Shown piece after piece: positions 11,572 to 22,400 of a stretch of 64,000 nt of DNA (the first letter of the stretch is position 1; every line of letters begins with the position of its first letter). Made by a program: the position numbers and the translations under genes. The stretch lies in the NCBI RefSeq assembly GCF_902459505.1, contig NC_047085.1, positions 351,019,836 through 351,083,835 on the forward strand, given 5' to 3'. Under the pieces are notes generated by a model. That model was given only the letters and a program-made list of their open reading frames with translations. It was not told the origin of the DNA and did not search any database. The DNA is from Geotrypetes seraphini. Taxonomy: Eukaryota > Chordata > Amphibia > Gymnophiona > Dermophiidae.

Positions 11572-12360
11572 CGAGGGGTGCTGAAATGTTCTCAGCCCAA
11601 CGAAGAAGAGAATGATATGGATATGGTTCAATTAATGACCTGAAACAGAGCAGAGAATTTTGTTTCTGCAAATTGGCACTTAACAGAATAAATAATAATA
11701 ATAATAACAGTTTATATACCGCAGTACCGTTAAGTTCTATGCGGTTTACAAAAGAATAATGGAGTACAAGTTGAGAGAACTTAAGGGATGGGAAAACAAG
11801 AGGGGGATAGGGTGAGAGAACCGTTATAGAGGAGAAAGAGAGGAACGGGTCAGCTGTCTAGATACTTCAGGAACAGGTGAGTTTTGAGGCGCTTCCTGAA
11901 TACCTCGTAAGTGGTGGGCGAGAGCAGTTGTTCTAGATCTTTACCCCATAAAGCTGCTTGATGTGAGAGAAGGTGTTCATGGTGTTTTTTTAGTTTGCAA
12001 CCTCTAACCGGGGGGAGAAACGAAGTGTAAGTGGGAGCTTCTCTTGTGTCTGTTGGCTGAGAAGGAGAAGAGGTCAGTTATACATTTAGGGGCTAGAACG
12101 TAGAGAACTTTAAAGCAGAGGCAGGCGAACTTAAACTTTACACGAGCTTCCAACGGCAGCCAGTGTAGCTGTTTGTAGTATGGCGTCACGTGATCAAATT
12201 TCTTTAGACCGAAGATAAGTCCGACCGCAGCGCTTTGCATTAATTGTAAGCGTCGCATATTCTTTTGGGAGAACACTCTTTTCAGTTACAGTGGCAAAAT
12301 AACGCTCAGAATTTAGGAAATTGGTTGGTTGGGCTGAGAACTTTTCAGCATCCCTTTCAT
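11572..12360 (-). mobile_element. Mariner-derived MITE split by an L2
   Basis: The ends read CGAGGGGTGCTGAAATGTTC (left) and the inverse GAACTTTTCAGCATCCC (right). TA flanks the left end. The terminal blocks match both sides of the large mariner at 17.4 kb, including GTGCCAATTTGCAG. An L2 tail and coding end occupy 11689-12275. Confidence 0.75.
11689..12275 (-). mobile_element. L2-type LINE 3' end nested in the mariner MITE
   Basis: The low-coordinate end is an AATAATAATAATAATAA tail followed by a 3' UTR. The minus-strand coding end reads LQLMQSAAVGLIFGLKKFDH and HWLPLEARVKFKF, the classic L2 C-terminal block. It is 5'-truncated. It interrupts the mariner MITE between two blocks that are adjacent in the mariner at 17.4 kb. 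Confidence 0.8.
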
Positions 12361-12410
12361 ATAGCCCCCATAAGGCACATAGATCATTGTACACACACAC
12401 CTAAGAATTT

Positions 12411-12595
12411 GGGGTCCTTTTATCAAGCCGCGCTAGCGGGGTTAGCGCGGACATTTCATCACGCGCTAACCCCCGCGGCAAGCAAAAAAAAACTAACGCC
12501 TGATCAATGGAGGTGTTAGCGACTAGCGTGGCAAGCAGTTTAGCGCATGGTATTCTACGCGTTAAACCCTTACTGCACCTTGATGAAAGGATCCC
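12411..12595. mobile_element. Palindromic MITE, CCTTTTATCAAG type
   Basis: A foldback with GGGGTCCTTTTATCAAGCCG at the left and the inverse (TTGATGAAAGGATCCC) at the right. The inside is rich in GCGCTAAC words on alternating strands. TTA follows the right end, but a matching left TTA is not clear. Confidence 0.6.
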
Positions 12596-12639
12596 TTAGT
12601 CCCTGCTTTGATAGAGCTTACCCATCTATTCAAGACAGA

Positions 12640-13001
12640 CAAACAGGGCAAATAAAGGACTTGGGAGTTTATTATGGGAATGATTAAATCAACATGGGTA
12701 TTAAAACAGTCAAATAGGTTAAGATTTAAAAGCAGTCACAAAAAGATGGGCTTTTACCCTGCGTTTGAATAAGACCCGAGATGGAGCATTGACATATCAA
12801 CTCAAAATCTATTTCAGGTGTATGGTGCAGCAAGGTAGAAGGAATGGCGTGTGGGGTTGGAGGTGGAGAAGGGTACAGATGAGCAACTTATCTGATAGAT
12901 GGAGCTCCCAGGCAGAGGTGTAGGGCTGGAGAAGAGAGGCCGAGGAGTTGCAGAGTGAATGCACTTGTAAGTCTATAAGTGGAGTTTGAACTGTATATGG
13001 A
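12640..13001 (-). mobile_element. Probable LINE 3' UTR fragment
   Basis: The segment TTAAAAGCAGTCACAAAAAG with the following GGGCTTTTACCCTGCGTTTG resembles 54.73-54.78 kb, so a shared interspersed repeat is likely. No coding part is left. The family (L2 or L3 type) is inferred. Confidence 0.35.
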
Positions 13002-13395
13002 AATAGAACATAGAAACATAGAACATAGAAAAATGACGGCAGATAAGGGCCATAGCCCATCAAGTCTGCCCACTTCACAGACCCACCCCCCTGAGTCTGC
13101 TCTCCTGGAGATCCCTCTCCTAATGACCCATGCTTAACTCCACCCTCTTAAGGATCCCACATGGGCATCCCATTTACCCTTAAAATCTGGCACGCTGTTG
13201 GCCTCGATTACCTGTATTGGAAGCTTGTTCCAATGATCAACCACTCTTTCGGTGAAGAAATACTTTCTGGTGTCCCCATGAAATTTCCCGCCCCTGAGTT
13301 TAAGCGGATGCCCTCTTGTGGCTGAGGGTCCCTGGAGAAGGAAAATATCTTCTTCCACCTCGATACGTCCGGAGATGTATTTAAATGTCTCAATT
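13002..13395 (-). mobile_element. CR1 LINE 3' fragment
   Basis: On the minus strand the frame reads GPSATRGHPLKLRGGKFHGD and RKYFFTERVVDHWNKLP, the terminal CR1 block. The 3' tail with repeated ACATAGAA (as read on the plus strand) lies near 13002-13030. Its 5' truncation falls exactly where the duplicated segment at 13396 begins. Confidence 0.85.
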
Positions 13396-13703
13396 CCAAG
13401 TTACTTGCAATCCAAGGTTTTACTATGTAGCGGAATATAAGACTACTTATTAGATTAAATTAGAATAAGCTCCGAAGCTGAAAAAACAAGACAAATGGCT
13501 CATAAAATCTAATATAGAGAACAGAAAAGAAGCAGACCATATGAAAAACATAAATTTTTATTTGCCACTTTTAACCCCCAGATCTAAACAAGGTCACCCA
13601 ACAAGCCTTGCCAAACTGATAAAAGTGTCTCCAATCTGGGTTGGCTTCTTTAGACCTGGGGGTTAAAAGCAACAAATACAGGTTGTGTTTTCATACGGAG
13701 AAT
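13396..13703. repeat. Duplicated segment, copy 1
   Basis: About 308 bp, closely matching 14263-14571 in direct orientation, offset 867 bp. It starts with the last bases of a Tigger-type end (TTGCAATCCAAGGTTTTACT). It also includes a foldback (CTTTTAACCCCCAG and its inverse GGGGGTTAAAAG, 13567-13672). The two copies differ at a handful of sites. Confidence 0.85.
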
Positions 13704-13739
13704 AAGTAGATAGAGAACCAATTAAGTGACTTGAGGAAA

Positions 13740-13925
13740 GGAGTTATATTAATAGAATTACATAGATGCCTTAATTCATATGCTATTTTTTGCAAGGCTT
13801 TAAAGACCTACTTTTTTTAAGTGTTACTTTTTAGGATATTATGTGTATTAATTTTCATAAGTTTGATACGTTCCCCTTAATATAGGGTATTCTTTATTGT
13901 AATCCACTTTGAATCTGAATTGAAA
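13740..13925 (+). mobile_element. Probable LINE 3' end
   Basis: An AT-rich stretch ending in ATTGTAATCCACTTTGAATC resembles the 3' ends of other L2-like copies in the window. No coding part was recognised. Confidence 0.35.
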
Positions 13926-13927
13926 TA

Positions 13928-14291
13928 CAGTAAAACCTTGCTTTACGAGCATAATTCGTTCCAGAAGCATGCTCGTAATCCAAAGCACTCCTAACAAAGC
14001 AAATTTGCCCATAGGAAATAATGGGAACTCAAGACGATTCGCTCCACAACCCAAAAACTTTTAATACAAAATACTATACGTACTTGTATTGTAAGACCTC
14101 ACTCATTTAGAACAGTCATTACACTCCCGCAGCGTCAGAGAGAGAAAAACCATCGACTCAGTTGTGATGTCTGTATAGTGTAAGTACTTGTATTGCAAGG
14201 CATTTCTTGTATGTCAAGATAAAATTTAATAAAATGTTTTGTCTTGCAAAACACTTGCAAACCAAGTTACTTGCAATCCAAGGTTTTACTG
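13928..14291. mobile_element. Tigger/pogo-like MITE
   Basis: It starts CAGTAAAACCTTGCTTTACG and ends with the inverse (CCAAGGTTTTACTG). It is flanked by TA at 13926-13927 and 14292-14293. No transposase remains. A related element is at 51045-51728. Confidence 0.75.
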
Positions 14292-14571
14292 TATAGCGGA
14301 ATATAAGACTACTTATTAGATTAAATTAGAATAAGCTCCGAAGCTGAGAAAACAAGACAAATGGCTCGTAAAATCTAATATGGAGAACAGAAAAGAAGCA
14401 GACCATATGAAAAACATAAATTTTTATTTGCCACTTTTAACCCCCAGATCTAAACAAGGTCACCCAACAAGCCTTGCCAAACTGATAAAACGGTGTCTCC
14501 AACCTGGGTTGGCTTGTTTAGACCTGGGGGTTAAAAGCAACAAATAGATTTTGTGTTTTCATACGGAGAAT
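14263..14571. repeat. Duplicated segment, copy 2
   Basis: Direct repeat of 13396-13703. Here the Tigger-type end is attached to a whole MITE, while copy 1 keeps only the last bases. This suggests a tandem duplication of a unit of at least 867 bp with later loss of the left side. Confidence 0.85.
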
Positions 14572-15946
14572 TAAGTGGCGTTACAGAATTTTGAACAGAC
14601 AAGAGATGGTGCACCGGGAAATCTATGAGGAGCAGGTTGCAAGTGGGAGGTGTTGCGAGCTGGGAAAAGGGTTATGGTGGTGGCAAGTTCCGAAAGGAAG
14701 GACCAAATGTATTTTTGATTATATTGCACATGAATTTTAAGAAGACTACTTTTATCTGATTTTCACTTTCTGCTGAAAATAGAACAGGTTCGATCAAGCA
14801 CGTCTCACAGTCCCAGCACCATGTTGAGAGGAGTCGGCTTTACTTCCATTGGATTGTAAGAAGCAAGGAGACATTTGAAGATGGCATATATCCCCTGAAG
14901 TAGCCCTTTCCAGGCGAAACAGAAAGTCTTTTCTGTCGGGATTAAGAGTTGAAAGCCTCTTTTGAAATTTCACACCTTCAGATGAGTGTATTCCTTCCTT
15001 AATTGTGATTTTGTGCTCCATGCCTCCAAAAACGACTTACATAAGTGAAACTGAGCTGTAGCCCTCAGCTGTTAATTTAGTTAAGTTTGGGATCCTGGTC
15101 TTCAGTTTTTGACACGAATAATATATGGAAATTCGCGTTCACAGCTGTCATTATATTTATAAAAAAAGCTTTTGAAAAAAATGCAACTCTGTATGAATGG
15201 AAACGAGTGATTTATCTACTTATTTATATGTATGCGGAGTTTTTTTTATAAACCCGTGATGATGTGTTGAGGGCTGAGCACTTGTGTAGTCCCAACCTCC
15301 CACAATTGAGGTTTATTTTTCTCCGTTTTATTATGATTTTTCATACAGTTTACGTTATGTCAGCACCTTTTGTATACATGGCCTGAATGTTTCCCTGCTA
15401 TTAACTATATTCTACAATACGTATTTAACATATATTTACACACTAACTATACCCCATACTATACCATACCACAAACTGTTCCAGACAAACTATCGGACAT
15501 GTGGTAGGCAAAGCGTGGGCATACTCGGGTGTGGTGTGGCAAGTTTACACTTAAATTTCTGCCAGAAACTGATTTTCATTTTTATTTAAAATATTTCAGT
15601 ATTTCTTAGATTTCTTTATCCGGTTAATTGAGTTCCGGTTAACAGAGAGACTACTGTATTGTATTTCCAAAAACCTCTAGCTGTCTTTCCAATGTGCCTT
15701 TACAAGACTCTAACCTCTTGGCTATTGTCATGTGCCTGAGAACCGCTCTGCAAACTTATAGAAGCACCTATATCTATAAATAAACCGTGACACGGGGAGG
15801 GATCCCGTACTGGGTGGACAGAGGAATCAATTCTGAATCTAGGGAACATCTGGATATATACACATCTGTATACTAATACCAGAACATATACATTTAAAAT
15901 CAAACATCGAATCTGCAAAGCCTACACGTCTGCCCTGAGCAATTTA
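14572..15946. other. IGFBP1 intron 1 side, no exon seen
   Basis: This lies directly downstream (minus sense) of the IGFBP1 first-exon donor. I found no segment resembling the IGFBP1 middle region or the thyroglobulin type-1 domain (the CWCV motif). An open minus frame at 14794-15021 has no recognisable domain. A possible DNA-element end is near 15600-15660 (CCGGTTAATTGAG, CCGGTTAACAGAG). Confidence 0.5.
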
Positions 15947-15947
15947 C

Positions 15948-16314
15948 CTGCAGTCTCTGCCACGCTCGCTCCCTCCACTTCGCCGACCTCCGTGCAGACG
16001 CCCTGGCCGCGGGTGAGCGCGTGCAGTGGGCGGAGCTCACCGGGGCGCACGCGGCACGCCAGCCCCTGGCCGCAGCGCGCAGTGTAGACGCCGCACGCGC
16101 TGCCCGCAGACAGCGCGCATATCAGACAGCAGCCGCAGCTTGGCTCACGTGCCAGCTCCGTGCACTCGGCCGCCACAGGCGGGCACAGCGCTAGACGCTC
16201 CTCGGTGCAGGGCGAGCAGCGCAAGGGCTCGGAAGAGGATGAAGAGGCAACGGGTGGCGCCCTCGCCAGGAGAAGCGCAGGAGCGGCAAGAGCAAGGAGC
16301 AGCATGCCAGACAT
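15948..16314 (-). CDS. IGFBP1: Insulin-like growth factor binding protein 1, exon 1
   Basis: This exon encodes the start of a secreted protein that binds IGF-I and IGF-II in extracellular fluid and limits their access to the receptor. ATG is at 16314-16312. Residues 1-24 or so form a hydrophobic signal peptide (LLLALAAPALLLA). Next comes the IGFBP N-terminal domain with about 12 cysteines, including CSPC, LALCPPV, the SCGCC version of the GCGCC motif, ACGVYTARCGQGL and LHALTRGQGVC. LALCPPV and LHALTRGQG point to IGFBP1 rather than IGFBP2, 3 or 4, although REPSCGCC is IGFBP4-like. The exon is 367 bp (122 codons plus one base) and ends at a good donor (GCAG then GTAAAT, minus strand). The first-exon border after the N-terminal domain is the known IGFBP gene layout. 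Exons 2-4 were not found in the window. The exon is GC- and CpG-rich, unlike its surroundings. Confidence 0.85.
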
Positions 16315-16451
16315 AACTAATAAATAGACAGGAAGTCAAAGATAGACAGACAAGTGAAAAAAGTATAATAGTGAGGAGAAAGAAGAGACCGGATTTCGGA
16401 TACGCAACTTTCTTTGTCCGTGCAACTTGTGGTGCTTCGACAGTGCGGGAC

Positions 16452-16459
16452 TTTTATAC
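16452..16459 (-). promoter_or_regulatory. IGFBP1: TATA box of IGFBP1
   Basis: TATAAAAG on the minus strand, about 138 bp before the ATG. Transcription would start near 16425, giving a 5' UTR of roughly 110 bp. A TATA-driven start is known for mammalian IGFBP1. Confidence 0.8.
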
Positions 16460-16478
16460 AGAGTCGGCTGCAGGGGAC

Positions 16479-16491
16479 ATTAATGGTTGAC
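16479..16491 (-). promoter_or_regulatory. HNF1-like site upstream of IGFBP1
   Basis: The minus strand reads GTCAACCATTAAT, close to the HNF1 consensus GTTAATNATTAAC, about 20 bp upstream of the TATA box. The human IGFBP1 promoter has an HNF1 site in a similar proximal position that supports liver expression, so the placement is meaningful. Function is inferred. Confidence 0.6.
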
Positions 16492-16648
16492 AGCAAGTTA
16501 ACTATTAGCTAGGCAGGAGTTCCGTGGGAAACGTGATGTGATCAGCAACCTGGTGGCGCCCGTTTCCCGCCCATCGTTTTCCAAAGAGCTGATACTCTTT
16601 CCCCCCTCCCCCCCACACACACTTCCCTGAAACTGTCGGGAAATGAGG

Positions 16649-16659
16649 TGTAAACAAAC
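16649..16659 (+). promoter_or_regulatory. FOXO/FOXA-like site upstream of IGFBP1
   Basis: The plus strand reads TGTAAACAAAC, a forkhead-type core, about 225 bp upstream of the predicted start. Mammalian IGFBP1 is induced by FOXO1 through an insulin response element with a related CAAAACAAAC core. Only one such core is obvious here. Confidence 0.5.
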
Positions 16660-16699
16660 TCATATTCAATCAGAAGCCCTGCGGCTAGCTGGCCTCTTG

Positions 16700-17370
16700 T
16701 GAAATATTTCGATGGGTCATTTTGCTTTAGGAGCACCTGACAGCTGTCATGATGCCCCCCCCAAAAAAAAATAAAAAATAAAAAAAGCCCTTTCCAAGGA
16801 CTGTTGAAGCCCAGGATTTCTAATGACTGTCTGCATTAAAGCAGGATTTGGGAGGGCTGAAGGAAGCATAGCCTGCTGGTAGGCTTGAGAGCCTCCCAAA
16901 TTGCTTCCCAGGACTCCAGCACTTCTAACACGAGCCCTGCATTTGAGAGCTGTCTTTCCAAGTCTATAGCAAACCTTAAGAACCTTCAGGAAAATATACA
17001 GAGCAGAAGCTGCTCAGTATGGAGGATTAAGTCAGATGCAAGACATTAGGGAAGACTCTTGTTCTACTGTTTCAACTTGGCCTATAATTCTAAAACAGCA
17101 CCTGGGAGGACTTGGTGTTAATAAACAGTTGATGGGGTGGAAGGGAGATAAAATGTGGATCCCCTGGATCCTCAGACTATTATCAAATTATTGCTGTGTC
17201 AGTATGCAACCAGCTCCCTCTTGCTCTCTTTGCAAAGTCTACTATGCCTCACTGATGATGGATCAGAGGGGAGGGGAGTCCAGTCTTTGTCCCCATTCTG
17301 TCCTTTTCCAAGTCCCATTGCGTGCACAATGATGCATCCAGGATCCACCAAAACAAATGGAGCATAAAGG
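16700..17370. other. IGFBP1 upstream region, no gene seen
   Basis: Non-coding sequence with an A-rich run near 16760-16790. The open frames at 17036-17332 and 17155-17367 overlap each other in different frames and show no known domain. Confidence 0.4.
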
Positions 17371-17527
17371 TAATGAAGGCCTGATGAAAAGTTCTCAGCC
17401 CAACCAACTTCCTAATTCTGAGCATTATTTTGCTACTGTAGTTAAAGAGTGTTATTTTATATTGCAAAGTGCCAATTTGCAGTATCAAAATTCTATATTT
17501 TGACCTTGTTTCAGATCATTCATTGAA

Positions 17528-18184
17528 CCATGTCAGCAAAAAGTGTTGAATTTTCAAGTGTGGAACTCCAAGCCACAAAAGAAATCCATGAATTATGATG
17601 CAAACATTGAGGGGTGTCCATCATAAACAACAGTGAAGAAGTGGGGTGAAAACTTTCAGCATGGAGATTTCGAGACCAAAGATGCAGCAAGTTCTGGGAG
17701 GCCTCAAATGGGGTCGACTCCTGAAATTGTTGACAGTGTCCATGACCTGATTTTGACAGATCGGCGAATATCAGCAAAAACAATTGCTGAGACACTACAG
17801 ATATCCAGGGAATGTGCTGGGTATATAATCCATGAGCAGCTGGTTATGCAAAAGCTGTCAGTCAAGTGGGTGTCCAAATGTTTGAATGCTAATGAGAAAT
17901 GGCATTGAGTGGACACTTCTAAGTTGATTTTGCAGCATTTTTAGTGAGCTGGTGCCAACTTTTTGGCATGACTAACAGTCCATGCAATGGCGGCACTTAG
18001 GTTCTCCAAGGCCAAGGAAACTTAAGACCCAAAAGTCATCAGGAAAGATCCTGGCCACAATGTTTTAGGATCAGGAAGGTATTTTAATGACTGACTATTT
18101 TCCAAGGGGCCAAACAGTTAATGTAGAATACTACTATAACTTGCTGTACTGGTTAAAGGAAGCTGCAGAGAGTTCTCTTTTTGC
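17528..18184 (+). pseudogene. Mariner transposase, broken, N-terminal and middle part
   Basis: Reading starts at MSAKSVEFSSVELQATKEIH and soon meets a stop. It continues in another frame with KKWGENFQHGDFETKDAAS, GRPQM, the helix-turn-helix-like RISAKTIAETLQISRECAGY, and CLNANEKWH, all typical of mariner transposase DNA-binding and linker regions. The catalytic region goes on as HPSYSPDLAPSD after the hAT insert (about 18907-19131) and ends after the LINE insert (24457-24540). There are several stops and frame changes, so it is inactive. Confidence 0.85.
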
Positions 18185-18192
18185 AATGTACC

Positions 18193-18898
18193 CAGGGCAG
18201 GATTAATTCTTCGAGTGCCCCTAGGCACACAAGAACACTGGGCACCCCTGGCCCTGCCCAGTATCCTTTCCCCTTATGCCTCGCTCCTCTTTTCCTGCAC
18301 ACCAATTGCATCAGCATCTGCCCACTTTCTTTCCCTTCTACCCAATTGTATCCAGTATCCTTCCCCCTTATGACTCTCTCTCCTTTCCCTGCACACCAAT
18401 TGCATCAACATCTGGCTCCCTTTCCCTCCACCATCCTTCCCACATGGCAACGCCCCCCCCCCCCCCCCCCGGTAACGGGCCCCCCAGCATTAACGACAAC
18501 AACTCTGGCCCACCCACCCCGTTATTGACGGACTGCAACGCGGCCTCCTCCCGACATCAATGGCAACGTGGCCAGTTTTGCTCCAAGAAGATCCTGCGAT
18601 GAATGCGTCTGCCGAAAGAAGTAAGTGACGTTGGAGGGAGATGGACTGGCAGACGCATTCATCGCAGGACCTTCTTGGAGTAGAACTGACCACATTGCCA
18701 TTGATGCCGGGGGGAGGCCGCATTGCCATCCGTCGATGCCGGGAGTAGGGCCGGTATTATCATTGTCATCGATGCCATGGGGGGGCCCTTCGCTGTAAAA
18801 AAACAAATTGGCATGGTAAGTCGCCCTTCAGCAGGCTCCCCTGACTATTTTGGGCCCTAGGCACATGCCAACTGGGTCTACCAATTAATCTGGCCCTG
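18193..18898. mobile_element. Non-autonomous hAT nested in mariner
   Basis: The ends are CAGGGCAGGATTAATT and the inverse of AATTAATCTGGCCCTG. The 8-bp target duplication AATGTACC is perfect (18185-18192 and 18899-18906). The inside holds a C-run near 18450-18471 and inverted blocks around CGATGAATGCGTCTGCC. It has no transposase. Confidence 0.9.
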
Positions 18899-19411
18899 AA
18901 TGTACCTACTCACAAGGCTGGCAAAACGATGGATGTTTTGAGGCAGTTGGGGTTTCATTCCACACACCATCCATCCTACTCACCAGATCTTGCTCCATCT
19001 GACTAGTTTTTGTTTCCAAACCATAAGAGTTTGAAAGAGTGACAGTTTTCAAGTGATTTGTTGGTGATTGCAGAAGTGGAGCAATATTGTAGTGACCAGA
19101 CATTATTTTTTGGAAGGGTTACAGAAACTTCTTTTTTTTTTTTTTTTAGTCAAGGTTTGTTTATTAATTTTTGAGTATACAAAGTATGGAAAAAGTAAAC
19201 ATATGAAACATTCAATGCGAGGCATGCATAACGAAGTGTTAATAGCAATAGTTGAAACAAACAATCAGAAGTACATAAGCATAGAATCAAAACATTGTGG
19301 TGGCATGTCTCAAAATGAAGTAGAAGAAAACCTAACTGTAAATATAAGCATGAAAGCTTCAAAGAATCAAGAGAAGGGGAAGGGAAAAAAAGAGAGAATA
19401 GAGTGGTCCAA

Positions 19412-22400
19412 TTATGAAGGAGAAGAAAGGGAGAGCAGGTAAGATTTCAAAAGCGACCATTTTCTTTGAAAGGATGGAAACCTGTCAGTAGATTTGGCTA
19501 GGTATGCTTCCGTTCTGTAGGTGAAGCATACTAGATTCCACCACTGAGAGTGAGAGGCCTTGGAAAGGTTTTTCCAATAAGTAAGTAGGATTTTTAAGGC
19601 CAAAGAGAGTAACATGTCAAACAAAAAACAATCTGAATCAGAAATCAAAGTGGAAGCCTGAAAAGATTTCAGTAAGAGCATTTGATATGTCAGGGGGATA
19701 TTAATATGGAAAATGGAACAGATGGAGTCCCAAACAGAGGACCAGTAGGAGGCGATTACAGGACAGGAGAAGAGAAGGTGTTTTAGAGAACCCGAGTCGG
19801 AATGACAAGTTCAACATTGATTGGAAAAGGAGGCATTGATTCTATGAGATTTGATCGGGGTCCAAATTGCTCTATGTAGCAGAAAGACCATGTGTTGGAG
19901 ATTTGAAGCTGAGCGAGAGGTATGGAAGGTGGAGTGGAAGATATGGGACCAGGCCTCCTCTGAGATGGAGAATTCAATATCTACTTCCCAAGAGGCTTGA
20001 AGATGGGACAGGTATGAGGGGGACATAGATTTGAGAGGCTTATAAAAGTGGGAAGCAGTGTGGCCAAGGGTAAGGAATTGTCGAGAAAGAGTATACATAG
20101 ATGGAGCGGAGTTGAATGATACAGGAAATAAACCGGACTTTTTAATGGAGGACCGTAGTTGGAGCCATCTGTAGAAGTGGGACGCATCAATGGAAAAGGA
20201 GACCATCAATTCATTAAATGTGAGAAAGGTGGCATTTGAGTGACTTACTGACCCTAGGTCCCAAATGTGGTGAGAAAACCAGTGGGGCCAGGAGACTGCC
20301 TTTTTGTCAATAGAAATGAGTTTATTGAACCAAATGGGGCAGAAAGAAGATCGAGTCCAGGGGATGTCGAGACGGGCATCAAGATCCGAAAGTACTTTAT
20401 GAGTGGTCGAGAGTAAGGGTTTTTTGAAAAGGTTAGGAAAGCTCAGGGCACCCATCAAGCGTATGAGGGGGAACGGCTGAACAAGGGAAGCTTCCAATCG
20501 GAGCCAGTTTGGGATGTCTGACGGGGAGGGAGAGGAGAGCCATTCCGCCCCTTGTCTTAATATAAAAGCCTTGTGGTAACAAAGAAGATCTGGGAAGTTG
20601 ACGCCACCTTGTTGCATGGGGGCCTTTAGTTTTTGAAGGGAGATCCTGTGGGGTTTGTTATTCCATAGGAATCTAGTCATCTGAGATTCTAGTTGTTTAT
20701 ATAGCCGGTGTGAAAATAGAAGGGGAAACATGTTGAAAATGTAAGTGAGTTTCGGAATTACCATCATTTTTAAGGTATCCAAGCGGCCCCACCAAGATAG
20801 GTGTAAAGGTGACCAAGAAGAGAGGAGATGTGAAAGTTGGGCAAGGAGTTTGGAAGAAATTAGGCGCATGGTGGAGCAGAGGTCTCTGCAAAATGTAAGT
20901 CCCAAATATTTGATCCCATCAGTGACCCAAGTGAAAGGCTGAGAGGAGATGGTGAAGGGGGTGCATGAATCAGTTAGGGGCATTATTTCAGTTTTGTCCC
21001 AATTAATTTTGTATCCTGATATCAAAGAAAAAGAAGAAATTAGTTGCATCAGCGAGGTCAGGGAGCTTTCTGGGTCGGAGAGATAAAGCAGGATGTCATC
21101 AGCATAAGCCGAAAGTTTAAATTCAATGTTCGCTACGGAGATACCCTTGATGTCAGGCGAGGATCTAATAGCGATAAGGAGTGGTTCAAGGGCTAAATTA
21201 AACAAAAGGGGGGGACATAGGGCAGCCCTGACGAGTCCCTCTATGTAAGGTAAAAGGGGAGGACGCTTCATCGTTAACAATTAACCTAGCTGTGGGGTCA
21301 TGATAGAGAAGAGAAATCATATGAATGAAAGGAGGGGGGTATACCGAATTTAGATAAAACAGCAAAAAGATAGTTCCACTCCACCCTATCGAACGCCTTT
21401 TCAGCGTCTAATGAGACAAGAGCTTTAGGACTGGGGTCCGAGAAGGTGGAGTGGAGGACATGGCATAATAATCTAGTGTTATCTGCTCCAAAGCGACCTT
21501 TCAAAAAACCTACTTGGTCCCTGTGAATCAGATAAGGCATAATTTTCTCAAGACGAAACATCAAGATTTTAGCAAAGATCTTATAGTCCAGGTTTAATAA
21601 AGAAATAGGTCTGTAATTCTTCACAAGCTGAGGGTCTCTGTTCGGCTTTGGTAGAACAATGATGTTCGCTTCTAGGAAATGGTGGAGACCACTTGGGTTG
21701 GTCATTAGGCCTTGGAAGTAGGAAAGCAGGTGAGGGGTCAGAATGACAGAGAATGTCTTGAAGAACTCCGACGATAGACCATCAGGGCCGGGAGCCTTAG
21801 CAGATGGTAAGGAGGAGATAGCTCGTTGAATTTCCTCTGATGAAAGTGGCTGTTGTAGTGATTGTTGTTGAGGGCCAGTTAGACAAGGCAAATCCAGTGA
21901 GCGAAGAAAATCCGGTAAAGAATTACTAGACGAAGAGGTTTCAGAGGAATTTAGGTCTTCGTAGAAGGAGTGGAAGTCTTTCAGGATATCTTTGTGGAGG
22001 TGTGGAGGGTACCAGTAGAAGATTTGATATGAGTTATCCTGTGCTTGGAGTGCTTTTCTTTCAGGTAAGTAGCCAGTAAACGACCAGACTTATTAGCAGA
22101 AGAATAATAAGTAGCCGAGCGTCGAAAAATGGAAGCTGAGGCAAGGGAGCTGAAGATTTCATTATATTGGAATTTTAGAAGTTGCAGTTTTTTTGTAAGT
22201 GGATGAGTCATGACAATGGTAAAGCGAAGTCTCAAACGAATGTATTTCTGTTTCAAGTTGGGATAAGGTGGATTTGCGTTTTTTGAGTTGAAAAGCAGAG
22301 TAACTGATTACTTCGCCTCTAAGCCAGGCTTTGTAGGATTCCCAGACAAGAGAAAAATTAGGTACAGAGGTGATATTAATGTCAAAAAACGATTGGGATT

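Noticed and set aside
14794-15021. Minus-strand frame considered as IGFBP1 exon 2
   Set aside because: It lacks the residues expected for the IGFBP1 middle region and has no convincing splice sites.
16026-16339. Plus-strand and alternate minus frames over the IGFBP1 exon
   Set aside because: Shadows of the GC-rich true exon. They lack the cysteine pattern and the signal peptide in frame.
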